Below, piece by piece: positions 1 through 8,858 of a stretch of DNA of 64,000 bases (its first letter is position 1; each line of letters opens with the position of its first letter). The translations under genes were made by a program, and so were the position numbers. The stretch covers positions 302,134 to 366,133 of the forward strand of contig JAFUTH010000015.1 of assembly GCA_017484285.1 (NCBI GenBank). Direction: 5' to 3'. This DNA comes from Treponema sp. Its GTDB lineage: Bacteria; Spirochaetota; Spirochaetia; Treponematales; Treponemataceae. Below the pieces are notes generated by a model that was given only the letters and a program-made list of their open reading frames with translations, did not search any database and had not been told where the DNA came from.

Positions 1-2
1 CC

Positions 3-2297
3 ACAACGAAAATCAAAATCATGACGGACGGCATTCTCTTGCAGGAGATGAAGCTTGACCCGTGGATGACAAAATATTCGGTCATTATGGTGGACGAGGC
101 GCACGAGCGAAGCCTGAACATCGACTTCGTTTTGGGATTGCTCAAACGAGTGCTCGCCGCACGCCCCGATTTCAAAGTGATTGTCTCCAGCGCAACTATG
201 AACGCGGAAGCCTTTTCCGCCTATTTCGGGAACTGCCCGATTGTCTCAATTGACACGCAAACTTTCCCAGTCACTCTTGTTTACGACCCGCCGCTTAAAG
301 GGCAAGCCACCACCACGGCGACCGCAACGGGCTCGGAATACCTTCTTTCAAAAATCGAAAAGACGATTGACCGTGTGCTTGATAACCACGAAGACGGCGA
401 CATTTTGGTCTTCTTGCCGGGCGAAAAAATCATCAAGGATTGCGCAAAACGGCTTTCATTCGCTTCTTTCCGCTCGAAGATTCACATTGTGCCGCTCTAC
501 GGTCGCTTGCCGAAGGAAGAGCAGGAGCGCGTGTTTGACTCAGCCCCATTCGGAAAGAAAAAGGTCGTGCTTTCAACGAACATCGCAGAAACTTCTGTCA
601 CAATCAACGGAATTACGACCGTCATTGACTCAGGATTGGCAAAACTTAATTTCTACAGTCCGAAGACCTTCACTTCAAGCCTGAACGAAACGCCTGTAAG
701 CAAAGCAAGCTCTAACCAACGGCGCGGACGGGCGGGAAGAACCCAACCGGGAACTTGCTACCGCCTGTATTCTCGGAAAGATTTTGACTCCAGACCAGAA
801 TACACCACCGAAGAAATTTACCGCACCGATTTGAGCGAAGTCGTGCTCCGCATGAGCGAGCTTGGCATCACCGATTTTGACACATTCGACTTTATTTCTC
901 CGCCGCAAAAAGAGGACATTCGCGGGGCAGTGGCAACGCTCAACCAAATGGGCGCACTCAACAGCGACAACACGCTTTCTTCTATAGGAAAGCTCATGGT
1001 CGAGTTCCCGTTGGAGCCGCGCGTGAGCCGAATCTTAGTCGAAAGCATTATGCGCTACCCCGAAGTGCTTGAAGAAGCCGTGATTGCAGCCGCATTCATG
1101 AGCACGCACTCGCCATTCGTGCTTCCGCCGGGAGAAGAAAGCGACGCGCGAAAGGCGCACCACGCCTTCCGCGACATTCAGGGTGATTTTGTCTCTTATG
1201 TAAAACTTTTTCGCACCTACCAGTCGATGAAAAATCCCGTGCGATTCTGCCAAAACAATTACCTCGACGAGCGCGTAATGGCGGAAATCGCGAACATAAA
1301 GCAGCAGCTCGAAGAAGAAATCGGAGAACTCGGAATCCCGATTGGAAGCGGCGGCAGCATGGACGACTATCTCTGCTGTATCGCTTCGGGCATGATTCAG
1401 TTTGTGTGCGTGCGCGAGGGAAAAGAAAACTACCGCTCGCTTACCGCAGACCACATTTCGATTCACCCCGGCTCTTCTATGTTCCGCACTGACCCGCTCT
1501 TTATCGTGGCGGGCGAAATCGTGCGCACGAGCCGAACCTTTGCGATGAGCGTTTCCCCGCTCACCAAAAATCTGCTCGCAAAAATCTCGCCCGACTTGGA
1601 AGCAAAACTCAACGCCATGCGCGGAAAGCGAAGCCGAAGTCTCACGGGCAATCTCGAATACAAAGGCTCGACCTTCAACGCAATCAAAGGAAAACTCTTG
1701 GGGCGTGATGACGGTCACTTTGGTGGCAAAAAGCAAAAAGACAAGAACGAAAACGAAATCATCATCGGCGGCGAAGTCTTTGAAATCGAAAAGCAGAAAG
1801 GAAAGAAAATCCTCATTCTGCCGCTCAACAAATTCAAGTCTGCCCTTCAAAACGAAAAAGACGAAAACAAAATGGCGGTGTTCGCCCCGATTCGCTCAAA
1901 AGTTTTGCTTCACGGAACAGCCCTGCTTGCGGGCGAAAAACTGGAGCTTGTGTGCAAGGTCGTGCAAAAGCTCAACCTCACGCCGATTGACGAAAAATCG
2001 CTCATCAAGCGCAATTTCAATCTCCACGAGGACGGCTCGGCAGAAAAACTCATCGGCGAGCTGAACAAAATCTTGAGAATCACGCTTTCTCGGAAAAACA
2101 AGGAATACGCCTTCGTCGCACTCTTCACCGACGGTCGCGGCACTTACTGGTTCAAAATGAGCCGCGGATTTGCCACCGCCTTAAACGAAAGCCTTTCAAG
2201 CCTAGAAACACTCGTTGACGAGCAGATTGACTTCAGCGTGGACGGCAAAGAGCAAATCAACGCCGTGTACCGCATGTTAAACGGATTGTACGAATAG
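3..2297 (+). CDS. hrpA: ATP-dependent DEAH-box RNA helicase (HrpA type), 5' truncated by window
   Basis: The reading frame is open from the first bases of the window (TTKIKI before the first Met at 21), so the true start and the Walker A motif lie upstream. Visible motifs in order are TDGILLQE (motif Ic), VDEAHERS (DEAH box, about residue 25 from Met21), SSATMNAEAF (motif III), STNIAETSVTI (motif V) and QRRGRAGRTQPGTCYRLYS (motif VI), followed by an HA2-like helical region and a long OB-fold C-terminal part. The family unwinds RNA in the cytoplasm using ATP. The C-terminal third has a lysine-rich stretch around residues 560-600. It ends just before a large bidirectional hairpin that separates it from the convergent ABC transporter genes. 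Confidence 0.93.
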   Translation, partial: TTKIKIMTDGILLQEMKLDPWMTKYSVIMVDEAHERSLNIDFVLGLLKRVLAARPDFKVIVSSATMNAEAFSAYFGNCPIVSIDTQTFPVTLVYDPPLKGQATTTATATGSEYLLSKIEKTIDRVLDNHEDGDILVFLPGEKIIKDCAKRLSFASFRSKIHIVPLYGRLPKEEQERVFDSAPFGKKKVVLSTNIAETSVTINGITTVIDSGLAKLNFYSPKTFTSSLNETPVSKASSNQRRGRAGRTQPGTCYRLYSRKDFDSRPEYTTEEIYRTDLSEVVLRMSELGITDFDTFDFISPPQKEDIRGAVATLNQMGALNSDNTLSSIGKLMVEFPLEPRVSRILVESIMRYPEVLEEAVIAAAFMSTHSPFVLPPGEESDARKAHHAFRDIQGDFVSYVKLFRTYQSMKNPVRFCQNNYLDERVMAEIANIKQQLEEEIGELGIPIGSGGSMDDYLCCIASGMIQFVCVREGKENYRSLTADHISIHPGSSMFRTDPLFIVAGEIVRTSRTFAMSVSPLTKNLLAKISPDLEAKLNAMRGKRSRSLTGNLEYKGSTFNAIKGKLLGRDDGHFGGKKQKDKNENEIIIGGEVFEIEKQKGKKILILPLNKFKSALQNEKDENKMAVFAPIRSKVLLHGTALLAGEKLELVCKVVQKLNLTPIDEKSLIKRNFNLHEDGSAEKLIGELNKILRITLSRKNKEYAFVALFTDGRGTYWFKMSRGFATALNESLSSLETLVDEQIDFSVDGKEQINAVYRMLNGLYE

Positions 2298-2330
2298 GAA
2301 GAATGACAAAATAAAAGATACAGTGAATGA

Positions 2331-2457
2331 AAAAACATGCGGAAGCAAGGTTCGCCACGAATCCACTTTGCGCGTGCGAGCGTAGCGAGTCAGATTCCTA
2401 TTACGCGCAACCGTGGATTCTTAGTGGCGGTTCTTGCTGGGAGCATGTTTTTTCTTA
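2331..2457. terminator. Long imperfect hairpin between convergent genes, probable bidirectional terminator
   Basis: Two arms of about 45-50 bases run from the A-run plus CATGC near 2332 to GCATG plus a T-run ending near 2456. They share the segments GAATCCAC/GTGGATTC and GCGCG/CGCGC, and a 25-30 base loop contains GCGAGCGTAGCGAG. The A-run on one side and T-run on the other give a U-tract in either transcript, which suits the convergent helicase and ABC genes. The arms are much longer than a normal terminator needs. Confidence 0.7.
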
Positions 2458-2470
2458 AGAGCGTAATTTT

Positions 2471-4120
2471 CTATTTTGACAAAGTTCCGCTCGTAATGCA
2501 GCGACCGCTCTTTCGGTCAAACAGCAGAATGTTGCTTCCCGTGAAGTTTATCGCATGGCTTGAACCAATCTCAAAAATCACGCCGCCAAAAACGACGCTC
2601 GTGAGAAGATAGTCTTTTATCTTCAGTTTGATGGTCGATTCAAGACCAGTCGGCATGGCACCGCAGATTTCCGCGTTGAACATGCCGCTTTCTGCAATCT
2701 GCACATATTCAGGGCGCACGCCAAGCACGAAATCCCCGTTTTGCGGCACAGAGTCTTCTTTTTCAGCAAAGCCCTGCTCGTCGCTCACGCGGGCAATCGG
2801 ATACTTGAAAACCTCGTCCTTGTTCGCTTTTTCGATGTAGCCCTTTTCAAGGGAAAGTTTTCTCTCCTTTTCTTTTTCCTGCTCAATGCTCTCGTCGCGG
2901 CTCTTGTACCAGTCGGCAAGGCTGAAATTTCCGCCCGGCGTAAAGGTGACTTCCTCGCCGTCAAAGACTTTCAGTTTTATCGCCCCCGAAGAATCCTGCT
3001 CACCGTGCGCGTTGATGAAGTTGATTGAAGGATTTCCAACGAAGTCTGCGACAAAGAGATTATTCGGCTTGTTGTAGACCGTAAGCGGCGGTTCGTACTG
3101 CTGCAACACGCCGTTGTTAATCAAGCAGATTTTCGTTGCGAGCGTCATAGCTTCCATTTGGTCGTGCGTGACATACACGAACGTGCTTCCCGTCTCGATG
3201 TGAAGCCGCTGAAGCTCGTAGCGCATTTCAAGGCGGAGTTTTGCGTCAAGGTTTGAAAGCGGCTCGTCCATAAAAAGAACGCTCGGCTCGGGGGCAAGGG
3301 TTCGCGCGATTGCGACGCGCTGCTGCTGACCGCCCGAAAGTTCGGCTGGGTATCTGTCCATGAACATGCCGATTTTGACGACCCGTGAGACTTTCCGAAC
3401 GGCGAGGTCGATTTCCTCGGAAGTCAGTTTTCGCTCTTTGACAAGCGGCGTTCCGTTCTGAACGACCTGCCAGTCTGGGGTGAACGAGTTTCCCTTCGCC
3501 TTTTCCGCCGAAACGATTGAATCGACTTTTGCCTTGAGCTTTGCCGCCTGCTCTTTTGCTACTCCCGTGCTGTCGCTTGAAGTGTGCAAGCCGTAGCCGA
3601 AAATCTTTTTTGCGCTGTACATGGAAATCTCAAATGTGTCGATGAGCTTCATGTGCGCTTTTTCTTCGTCGATTTTTCCGTTTTTGTCCTTGCTTTCTTC
3701 GATGACCGAGAGGATTTTCTGCGGATTTTCAAGAATTTCGGCAATCCGAGCAGAAGTTTTCGCCTCCCAGTTGTAGACCGGAAGCTCCTCAGAGATGTTA
3801 CTCAAACCGAACGAGATGTTTTTGTAGACCGTCATGTTCGGCCAGAGTGCATAGTTCTGGAACAAGAATCCGACTTTTCGCTTGTTTGCGGGAATGTTGA
3901 TTCCCTGCTCGCTGTCGTACACGACCATATCTCCGATTTCAATCCGCCCGCTCGTGGGAGTTTCAAGACCGGCAATCATGCGCAACGTCGTCGTCTTTCC
4001 GCAGCCCGACGGACCGAGCAGCGTGACAAAGGCATTGTCGTCAATCAAGAGATTCAATCTATCGACGCCGTAGAATTTTCCCCAGCGTTTCGTGACATTC
4101 GTAAGTTTTATCTGTGGCAT
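2471..4120 (-). CDS. ABC importer ATP-binding subunit (MalK/PotA/FbpC class) with large internal insertion
   Basis: 549 residues against about 350-370 for the family. The nucleotide-binding domain shows Walker A GPSGCGKTT at residues 36-44, Q-loop Gln88, signature LSGGQ at 261-265, Walker B VLFMDEP at 281-287 and switch His319. Between the Q-loop and the signature lies an extra lysine/glutamate-rich stretch of roughly 130 residues (about 108-237). A second charged insert near 400-450 precedes a TOBE-like C-terminus. It is the last gene of a three-gene operon; its start overlaps the permease stop (TAATG). The inferred role is energising import by the fused permease and the lipoprotein binding protein. 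The substrate is not determined; the architecture resembles ferric iron, thiamine or phosphonate-type importers. Confidence 0.9.
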   Translation of the reverse strand: MPQIKLTNVTKRWGKFYGVDRLNLLIDDNAFVTLLGPSGCGKTTTLRMIAGLETPTSGRIEIGDMVVYDSEQGINIPANKRKVGFLFQNYALWPNMTVYKNISFGLSNISEELPVYNWEAKTSARIAEILENPQKILSVIEESKDKNGKIDEEKAHMKLIDTFEISMYSAKKIFGYGLHTSSDSTGVAKEQAAKLKAKVDSIVSAEKAKGNSFTPDWQVVQNGTPLVKERKLTSEEIDLAVRKVSRVVKIGMFMDRYPAELSGGQQQRVAIARTLAPEPSVLFMDEPLSNLDAKLRLEMRYELQRLHIETGSTFVYVTHDQMEAMTLATKICLINNGVLQQYEPPLTVYNKPNNLFVADFVGNPSINFINAHGEQDSSGAIKLKVFDGEEVTFTPGGNFSLADWYKSRDESIEQEKEKERKLSLEKGYIEKANKDEVFKYPIARVSDEQGFAEKEDSVPQNGDFVLGVRPEYVQIAESGMFNAEICGAMPTGLESTIKLKIKDYLLTSVVFGGVIFEIGSSHAINFTGSNILLFDRKSGRCITSGTLSK

Positions 4121-5952
4121 TATTTTCCTCCTACACCTTTGTCAATGCTTGCGCCCGTGAGTTTGTTAATCAGCGCATTGAACACAAGGATGGTAACAAT
4201 CAAAATCAAGTTCATTCCGCTAGAGAAGGCGTACAAGCCCATCTCGTCAAAGTAGTCCATCGCCGTCGTCATAATCTTGAACTGGTCGCAGAGCAGCATG
4301 AAAAGCGTGAGTTCGCGCAGACACGTCATGAACGGCAAGAGGAAACTTGAAATAATCGTGCTTTTCTGAATCGGAATAATGATTCCGAACATTCGCTTTA
4401 CCCAGGGAATGTCCTGAATAATCGCCGCCTCTTCAATTTCGCCCGAAATCTGGAGCATTGAGTTGAGGGAAGCACGGCTCGCGAACGGAATGTATTTGAC
4501 CGTACCCGTGAGCATGAGAATCAAAAATGTTCCGCCGATTGAGAGCGCCTTTCCGAAAATGAGGAACGCAACGCCCACCGAAAGCGACGGCATGAGATAC
4601 GGCAAAAACGCGACCGAGTTCACATAGGCGGCAGCCTTGCTCCGTCGGTGCTTACTGACCGCATAGCCGACGAGCGTTCCGATAGTGCCCGCGCAGAGCG
4701 CACAGACCACGGCGACATAGAGCTGACCCGCGAAGGCTTTCCAAATCTGCACATTGTGGAGCATACCAAGCTGACCGAACAAGCCGTATTCGCCCTGTGT
4801 GTCAGAGGTCGTCCACCATTTTGTGGTGAGATGCGAGAAATCGCCCGTCTTTAGGAAGCTGTAATCGCCCGGATTCGGAAGGAAGGTCTCAACGCCGAAC
4901 GAGATAATCGGATAAATGCTCGTAAGAAGAGTGAGAATGATGAACACACAGGCAACAGCGTACTTTCCGATTTTGCCGAGATTCGCCTTTGAAATCTGAC
5001 CTGACTTTCCCGTGACCGTGGTGTAATTCTTTCGGCTTGAAGTGCTTGCCTGGTTGAGCATGAGAATCGCCACGCCAAAAATCATCATGATGACGGCGAT
5101 AATGCTCGCCTCACCCGCACGAGCTGAACTGAGCGCGACATATTTTGTTGAGAGCGTCGTGAGTCCCAAATAATGCGGAACGGGATAGCTTCCCATCGCA
5201 CTTCCGAAAACGAGCAAGATTGTAGAAAGAATCGCAGGCTTTACGAGCGGAAGCGTAATGCACAAAAAGCTCTTCCATTTTGGCGTGTCGAGAATCGTTG
5301 CCGCCTCTTCCAAGTTTGCGTCCATGTTGCGGAAAATGCCACCAATCAGAATGTAGGCAAACGGAGCATAGTGAAGACCGAGCACCACCGCGCTCGGGAA
5401 CAAGCCCTGACACCACCAGAGCGGCATGTGAATATTGAAAAGCGACGCCAAAAGACCGTCCGCGCCGTGCGTGACCGCGTTCGAGTTGAATGCGTTTCGC
5501 CACACCATCGCGAGCGTCCACTGCGGCATGATATACGGGAAAATAAAAATCGAGCTTAAATACTGCTTGAATTTCAGATTCGTGCGCGTGACGAGATATG
5601 CGAACACGCCGCCGTACACGATAGAAATAAAGCATGTCAGAACCGCGAGAATCACCGTGTTCAAAAGCGGAAGCCACAGATTAATCCGCGCGAGCTTTCC
5701 CGTAAACAAATCAATCCAGTTGTAGAGCGTGTACTGCCCTTCCTTCAAGCCCGTTCGCACCGAGTCAATCGTTCCCGCATGAACCGCAACCGTGTCTTTC
5801 GCGAGGTAGATAATCGGCGCAATCGTCGTGATGGAAAGCACAATACCGAAGAGAAGCAAAATCACATTCTGCGGCTTGGAGAAGAAAGTCTTTACTTGAT
5901 TCATTCTCTGCTGCGACAAGAACGGCTTTGCCATTGTAATCGTTTGAGCCAT
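4120..5952 (-). CDS. ABC importer permease, two fused transmembrane domains (FbpB/ThiP type)
   Basis: 610 residues with about twelve hydrophobic segments and two binding-protein-dependent transport domains in one chain. Each half carries an EAA coupling loop: EEAATILDTPKWKSF in the first and EEAAIIQDIPWVKRM in the second. Such fused permeases are typical of the FbpB/ThiP class that works with a single ATPase. A short soluble N-terminus precedes the first segment, and a large extracytoplasmic loop after it contains the TGKLARINLW region. The gene overlaps the ATPase start by one base and follows the binding-protein gene after 94 bases, so the three form one operon. Confidence 0.92.
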   Translation of the reverse strand: MAQTITMAKPFLSQQRMNQVKTFFSKPQNVILLLFGIVLSITTIAPIIYLAKDTVAVHAGTIDSVRTGLKEGQYTLYNWIDLFTGKLARINLWLPLLNTVILAVLTCFISIVYGGVFAYLVTRTNLKFKQYLSSIFIFPYIMPQWTLAMVWRNAFNSNAVTHGADGLLASLFNIHMPLWWCQGLFPSAVVLGLHYAPFAYILIGGIFRNMDANLEEAATILDTPKWKSFLCITLPLVKPAILSTILLVFGSAMGSYPVPHYLGLTTLSTKYVALSSARAGEASIIAVIMMIFGVAILMLNQASTSSRKNYTTVTGKSGQISKANLGKIGKYAVACVFIILTLLTSIYPIISFGVETFLPNPGDYSFLKTGDFSHLTTKWWTTSDTQGEYGLFGQLGMLHNVQIWKAFAGQLYVAVVCALCAGTIGTLVGYAVSKHRRSKAAAYVNSVAFLPYLMPSLSVGVAFLIFGKALSIGGTFLILMLTGTVKYIPFASRASLNSMLQISGEIEEAAIIQDIPWVKRMFGIIIPIQKSTIISSFLLPFMTCLRELTLFMLLCDQFKIMTTAMDYFDEMGLYAFSSGMNLILIVTILVFNALINKLTGASIDKGVGGK

Positions 5953-6046
5953 GTATCGTCCTTTGTAAGAAGTAAAAAAATGGCTGTTACGGGCAAGAAA
6001 AATCCTACCCGCAACAGCTACAAATCAGTGAATGAAAGAATATCGA

Positions 6047-7369
6047 CTAGCGACCGCCACGGAGCGAGTCAATCCAGTCACCAAGCTCGATTGAAACCTC
6101 TGCGCAGTATTTCGGGTCTTCGATGACGAGCGCACCGCCGTTCTCAGCAGACCACCATTCAAATCCACGGTCGTTCTTAACCGGGAATTCTGTACCGCCC
6201 GCCGTGCTGTGGTGATATTTTGCTTCGTTTTCTGCGGCAAGGATTGGGTTCGCTGAATAGCCACCCATGTCTTTGCCCCATGCCGCGAATCCGTCAACCT
6301 TTGTGACCATGTATGAAATGAACGCACACGCTGTCCACGGATACGGAGAAGAATCCATGACTTCGAGGTAGTGGCAGTAGCCGTAGCCGCCGATGCCTTT
6401 GTAGCCGTCGTTGTACGCCGCAACCGCGACATTGTTCACAGAAGAATCGCTTGTTTCGGCGACTGAGCGGAGTTTTGAGTAAACGATGAGCGCGAATTCA
6501 CCCGCGGCAGATTTTGAGACAAGCTCGTTACAGATTGGACCGTCATCAGTCATCGCGTTGTAGTTCTGAACCCAAAGTTTCGTCCATGCCAAGCCGTATT
6601 TTGCGTTTGCGCCCTCAATGCCGTAGTTCTTTGCGACCGTCGCGCATTCGTCAATCGTTGGCTGGAAGAAGGCTTTTTTGTCTGCGTCGAGCGCATCGAA
6701 CGCGTTTTTGAGCCAAGTCGCGTATTTGTCAGAAGAAAGCATGTAGAGGAAGTTCTTTCCGACCAGCTCCGAGTTGACGTCCATGTACATGCCAGACGCG
6801 CCGTTGTAGACGAAATCCCAGCAGTTCTTAAAATCAGCTCCGCCGACCGTGTTGAACATGAAGACCTTGTTCAACGTCTGTAAAGAAAGAAGCTCAGGAT
6901 AGTTGTCTTTTGAGAGTTTGTTTGCCTCAGCCCACTCTTTCGGAACGAACGTGCGCAAAATTCCCGTGTCCATCATCTTTGATTGGATTTGGTTTCCGTC
7001 CTGAATCAAAGTCATGAAATACTCAGGATTTGTTGACTTGTAATCGACCGTGAGCGTGGTGAAGATTGAGTTGTTCTTCGGCTGAGACCATTCAATCGTG
7101 CCCGCATATGAAGCATCAAGCGATTTGAGATAGTTGATGAACGCAGCTCCCGCCGTTTTGCCACGGCTTGAGTTACCGATACCTTTGATTTTTGCATTTT
7201 TTGACTCTTCGATGGCTTTTTTGCACAGCTCATCGAAACTCATTGTTTCAGCCTGCTCGATGATTTTCTGGACTTCAGATTTTTCCGCAACAGCAGCTTT
7301 TTTTTCGTTGCAGGACATTCCGAGCAGAGCCAAAGCGCCCAAAGAAAGACAGATAAGTGATTTTTTCAA
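6047..7369 (-). CDS. ABC importer substrate-binding lipoprotein
   Basis: About 440 residues. A TTG start at 7369 is chosen because AAAGGAGGT lies 6 bases upstream, and because a strong promoter at 7413-7440 places the transcript start near 7406, downstream of the in-frame ATG at 7414. The N-terminus is a lipoprotein signal (LKKS, hydrophobic core, LLGMSC); Cys is followed by NEKK, and the box is relaxed as in spirochaetes. The mature part looks like a type 2 periplasmic binding protein, with GNSSRGKTAGA near the N-terminus and aromatic-rich segments (GGYGYCHYLEV, WTACAFISYM). It heads the ABC operon. The ligand is unknown; no riboswitch was recognised upstream. Confidence 0.88.
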   Translation of the reverse strand: MKKSLICLSLGALALLGMSCNEKKAAVAEKSEVQKIIEQAETMSFDELCKKAIEESKNAKIKGIGNSSRGKTAGAAFINYLKSLDASYAGTIEWSQPKNNSIFTTLTVDYKSTNPEYFMTLIQDGNQIQSKMMDTGILRTFVPKEWAEANKLSKDNYPELLSLQTLNKVFMFNTVGGADFKNCWDFVYNGASGMYMDVNSELVGKNFLYMLSSDKYATWLKNAFDALDADKKAFFQPTIDECATVAKNYGIEGANAKYGLAWTKLWVQNYNAMTDDGPICNELVSKSAAGEFALIVYSKLRSVAETSDSSVNNVAVAAYNDGYKGIGGYGYCHYLEVMDSSPYPWTACAFISYMVTKVDGFAAWGKDMGGYSANPILAAENEAKYHHSTAGGTEFPVKNDRGFEWWSAENGGALVIEDPKYCAEVSIELGDWIDSLRGGR

Positions 7370-7392
7370 AATAGTACCTCCTTTATTTTGCT

Positions 7393-7503
7393 TTAAAACC
7401 TTACCAAATTCCATTCTAGAGCGAAAATTCGGATTGTCAAATGAAATTTTTTATTTCTTCTTCGCTTCGGCGGCGGAAAAGCGGTGATAAAAAGGATCCT
7501 CAT
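7393..7503 (-). CDS. Possible small ORF (36 aa) ahead of the ABC operon
   Basis: Too short for standard gene calling. AAGGAGG at 7510-7516 sits about 7 bases upstream of an ATG at 7503, an ideal ribosome binding site. The peptide is 36 residues and basic, starting MRILFITAF and containing PPPKRRR; it stops 23 bases before the TTG start of the binding-protein gene. A PPP run can stall ribosomes, so a leader-peptide role is conceivable. However, the ORF overlaps the operon's own promoter, so only a longer upstream transcript would translate it. It may instead be the decayed start of a lost gene. Confidence 0.3.
   Translation of the reverse strand: MRILFITAFPPPKRRRNKKFHLTIRIFALEWNLVRF
7413..7440 (-). 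promoter_or_regulatory. Sigma-70 type promoter of the ABC importer operon
   Basis: On the minus strand TTGACA (7435-7440), 16 bases, then TAGAAT (7413-7418). The predicted transcription start near 7406 leaves a leader of about 37 bases before the TTG start of the binding-protein gene. It lies inside a small ORF that has its own good ribosome binding site. Confidence 0.6.
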
Positions 7504-7567
7504 AGAAAGGCCTCCTTGCTTTGTTAATGCAAGTTCTTTGCGACAAGTTCTATTTTTGGTGAAGTCT

Positions 7568-7614
7568 ATACTATAGCCAAAAGTGCTAAATTTTGTGAGA
7601 TTTGGCTATAGTAT
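7568..7614. repeat. Palindromic repeat, left copy, abutting the ATPase pseudogene
   Basis: A perfect 14-base inverted repeat (ATACTATAGCCAAA / TTTGGCTATAGTAT) with a 19-base loop. It begins one base after the stop codon of the ATPase pseudogene. A second copy in the same orientation lies at 8622-8668, about 38 of 47 bases identical. Confidence 0.8.
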
Positions 7615-7615
7615 C

Positions 7616-8585
7616 TCATTCTTTAGCGCGGAACAAGTCATCCATGGTCACTTCATTATTCACGATAGCGGAGTGGGAATTCTGCTTTATTCCGTATGTA
7701 GTAACGAAAGTACAATTAACAGCCTTTTTTGTTTTGGTCACATGCTTGAAAAACGAAATCCTCTCGCGCAACGTTTTTTCGTATGATTCAGAGATTGCAT
7801 ACTCATCGCCGACAAATTTCATTTCACAAACGTTAATCACATCGTCTTTGCGGTCGATGAGCAAATCAATTTGCCCGCCTTTCCATGCAGTTCCATCAGA
7901 ATCGACAAAAGCCTTTGCGCTCCAAGAATAAGCGTTGCTTAAAACACCGTTGATTCCAAGTTTGTTTTTTATCTGCCAGATGTGATGAAGGCAAACCTGC
8001 TCGAACGCATAACCGCTCCATGCAGCTTTTTCGCCTGACTCGGACATATTAGACCAAAAATGTTCGTCCTGACTTGCATTTTTGTGCACAAAACGAAGGT
8101 AAAAAAGTGAAAAAAGGTCTGTCAGCTGATACATACATTCTTTTTCTTTTTTCCCGATTGCTGCATATTTTCGTATAAAATCGCAGGTACACAGATTTTC
8201 CAAAATCTCTGACAACGTACCGCCACCAGTTATTTTTGTTTCAGAAAGAATCTCTTCACGGGTCATGCCTTTCAGTTTTCTAGACAGGGCTTCTATCACT
8301 TTTTGATAGGATTTCGATTCCCTGAAAAGCGAACGGAATAAAAAATCAAATTCATTTTTCAGCACGGCACCATTTGCAAAAAAAAGATTGTCAATGTTCT
8401 TTGGAAGCGGCACAGTGTTGTCAAGCATATCAAGATAATACGGAATTCCTCAACAATTTCTTTACAAGAAATGTTTTTCCAACACGCCGTCGCCCGTAAA
8501 TCGCAACCAGCTCCGACTTCGCACTGTCAAAATACTGTTTGATAAGCCGCCGCTCATATTGCCGCCCAATAATTTCAGTCTGCAT
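7616..8585 (-). pseudogene. AAA ATPase with PD-(D/E)XK C-terminal domain (COG1672/DUF234 type), internally deleted
   Basis: The start survives at 8585: a 51-residue N-terminal piece with MQTEIIGRQYERR and Walker A-like YGRRRVGKTFLVKK, ending at a stop at 8430. The remainder resumes in another frame at 8428 (about 270 residues) with the distal ATPase helical region and a nuclease-like C-terminus (GQIDLLIDRKDD...VCEMKF, a D...ExK pattern). The central ATPase part (Walker B, sensors) of roughly 150 residues is missing, so the gene is not functional as read. A promoter lies directly upstream, and a palindromic repeat touches each end. These ATPases are common multicopy accessory genes in Treponema and other gut bacteria; their role is uncertain. 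Confidence 0.8.
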
Positions 8586-8591
8586 GCTTTT

Positions 8592-8619
8592 ATTATAGCA
8601 GGAAATAATGTTTTTTCAA
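8592..8619 (-). promoter_or_regulatory. Promoter of the ATPase pseudogene, predicted leaderless
   Basis: On the minus strand TTGAAA (8614-8619), 16 bases, then TATAAT (8592-8597). Only six bases separate the -10 box from the ATG at 8585, so the transcript would begin at or next to the start codon. Confidence 0.55.
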
Positions 8620-8621
8620 TT

Positions 8622-8668
8622 ATATCATAGCCAAAAGTAGGATTTTTTATGAGATTTGGCTATGGTAT
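8622..8668. repeat. Palindromic repeat, right copy, upstream of the ATPase pseudogene
   Basis: ATATCATAGCCAAA pairs with TTTGGCTATGGTAT with one mismatch around a 19-base loop. It has the same orientation as the copy at 7568-7614, so the pair forms direct repeats bracketing the ATPase gene and its promoter. Confidence 0.75.
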
Positions 8669-8672
8669 AATC

Positions 8673-8790
8673 CTACACCTTTTCCCACATACCTTTGGCA
8701 AAATCATACTTCTTTATCACCCTCGCAGGATTCCCCGCCACAACGCCGTATTCCGGCACAGATTTTGTTGCCACGCTTCCAGCTGCCATT
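8673..8790 (-). pseudogene. 3' fragment of a hexapeptide-repeat acyltransferase (copy A)
   Basis: Reading the minus strand gives AAGSVATKSVPEYGVVAGNP followed by ARVIKKYDFAKGMWEKV and a stop. This is the classic C-terminus of a left-handed beta-helix acetyltransferase (WcaF/NeuD type). Only about 38 residues remain; similarity to copy B at 9886 stops at about 8790. It is not an intact gene. Confidence 0.75.
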
Positions 8791-8858
8791 GAAAATATTT
8801 TTTAGCTTTTTGATTATAATTATTGACAGCGTATGAAATTGCAAATACCATTTTAATT

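Noticed and set aside
1035..1850. Long minus-strand ORF inside the helicase gene
   Set aside because: It is antisense to a clearly coding frame with strong helicase motifs and shows no recognisable protein features. Similar shadow frames throughout were ignored.
7376..7615. Possible riboswitch (TPP or metal) ahead of the ABC operon
   Set aside because: No TPP-box or other conserved aptamer motif was recognised; the leader from the mapped promoter is only about 37 bases.
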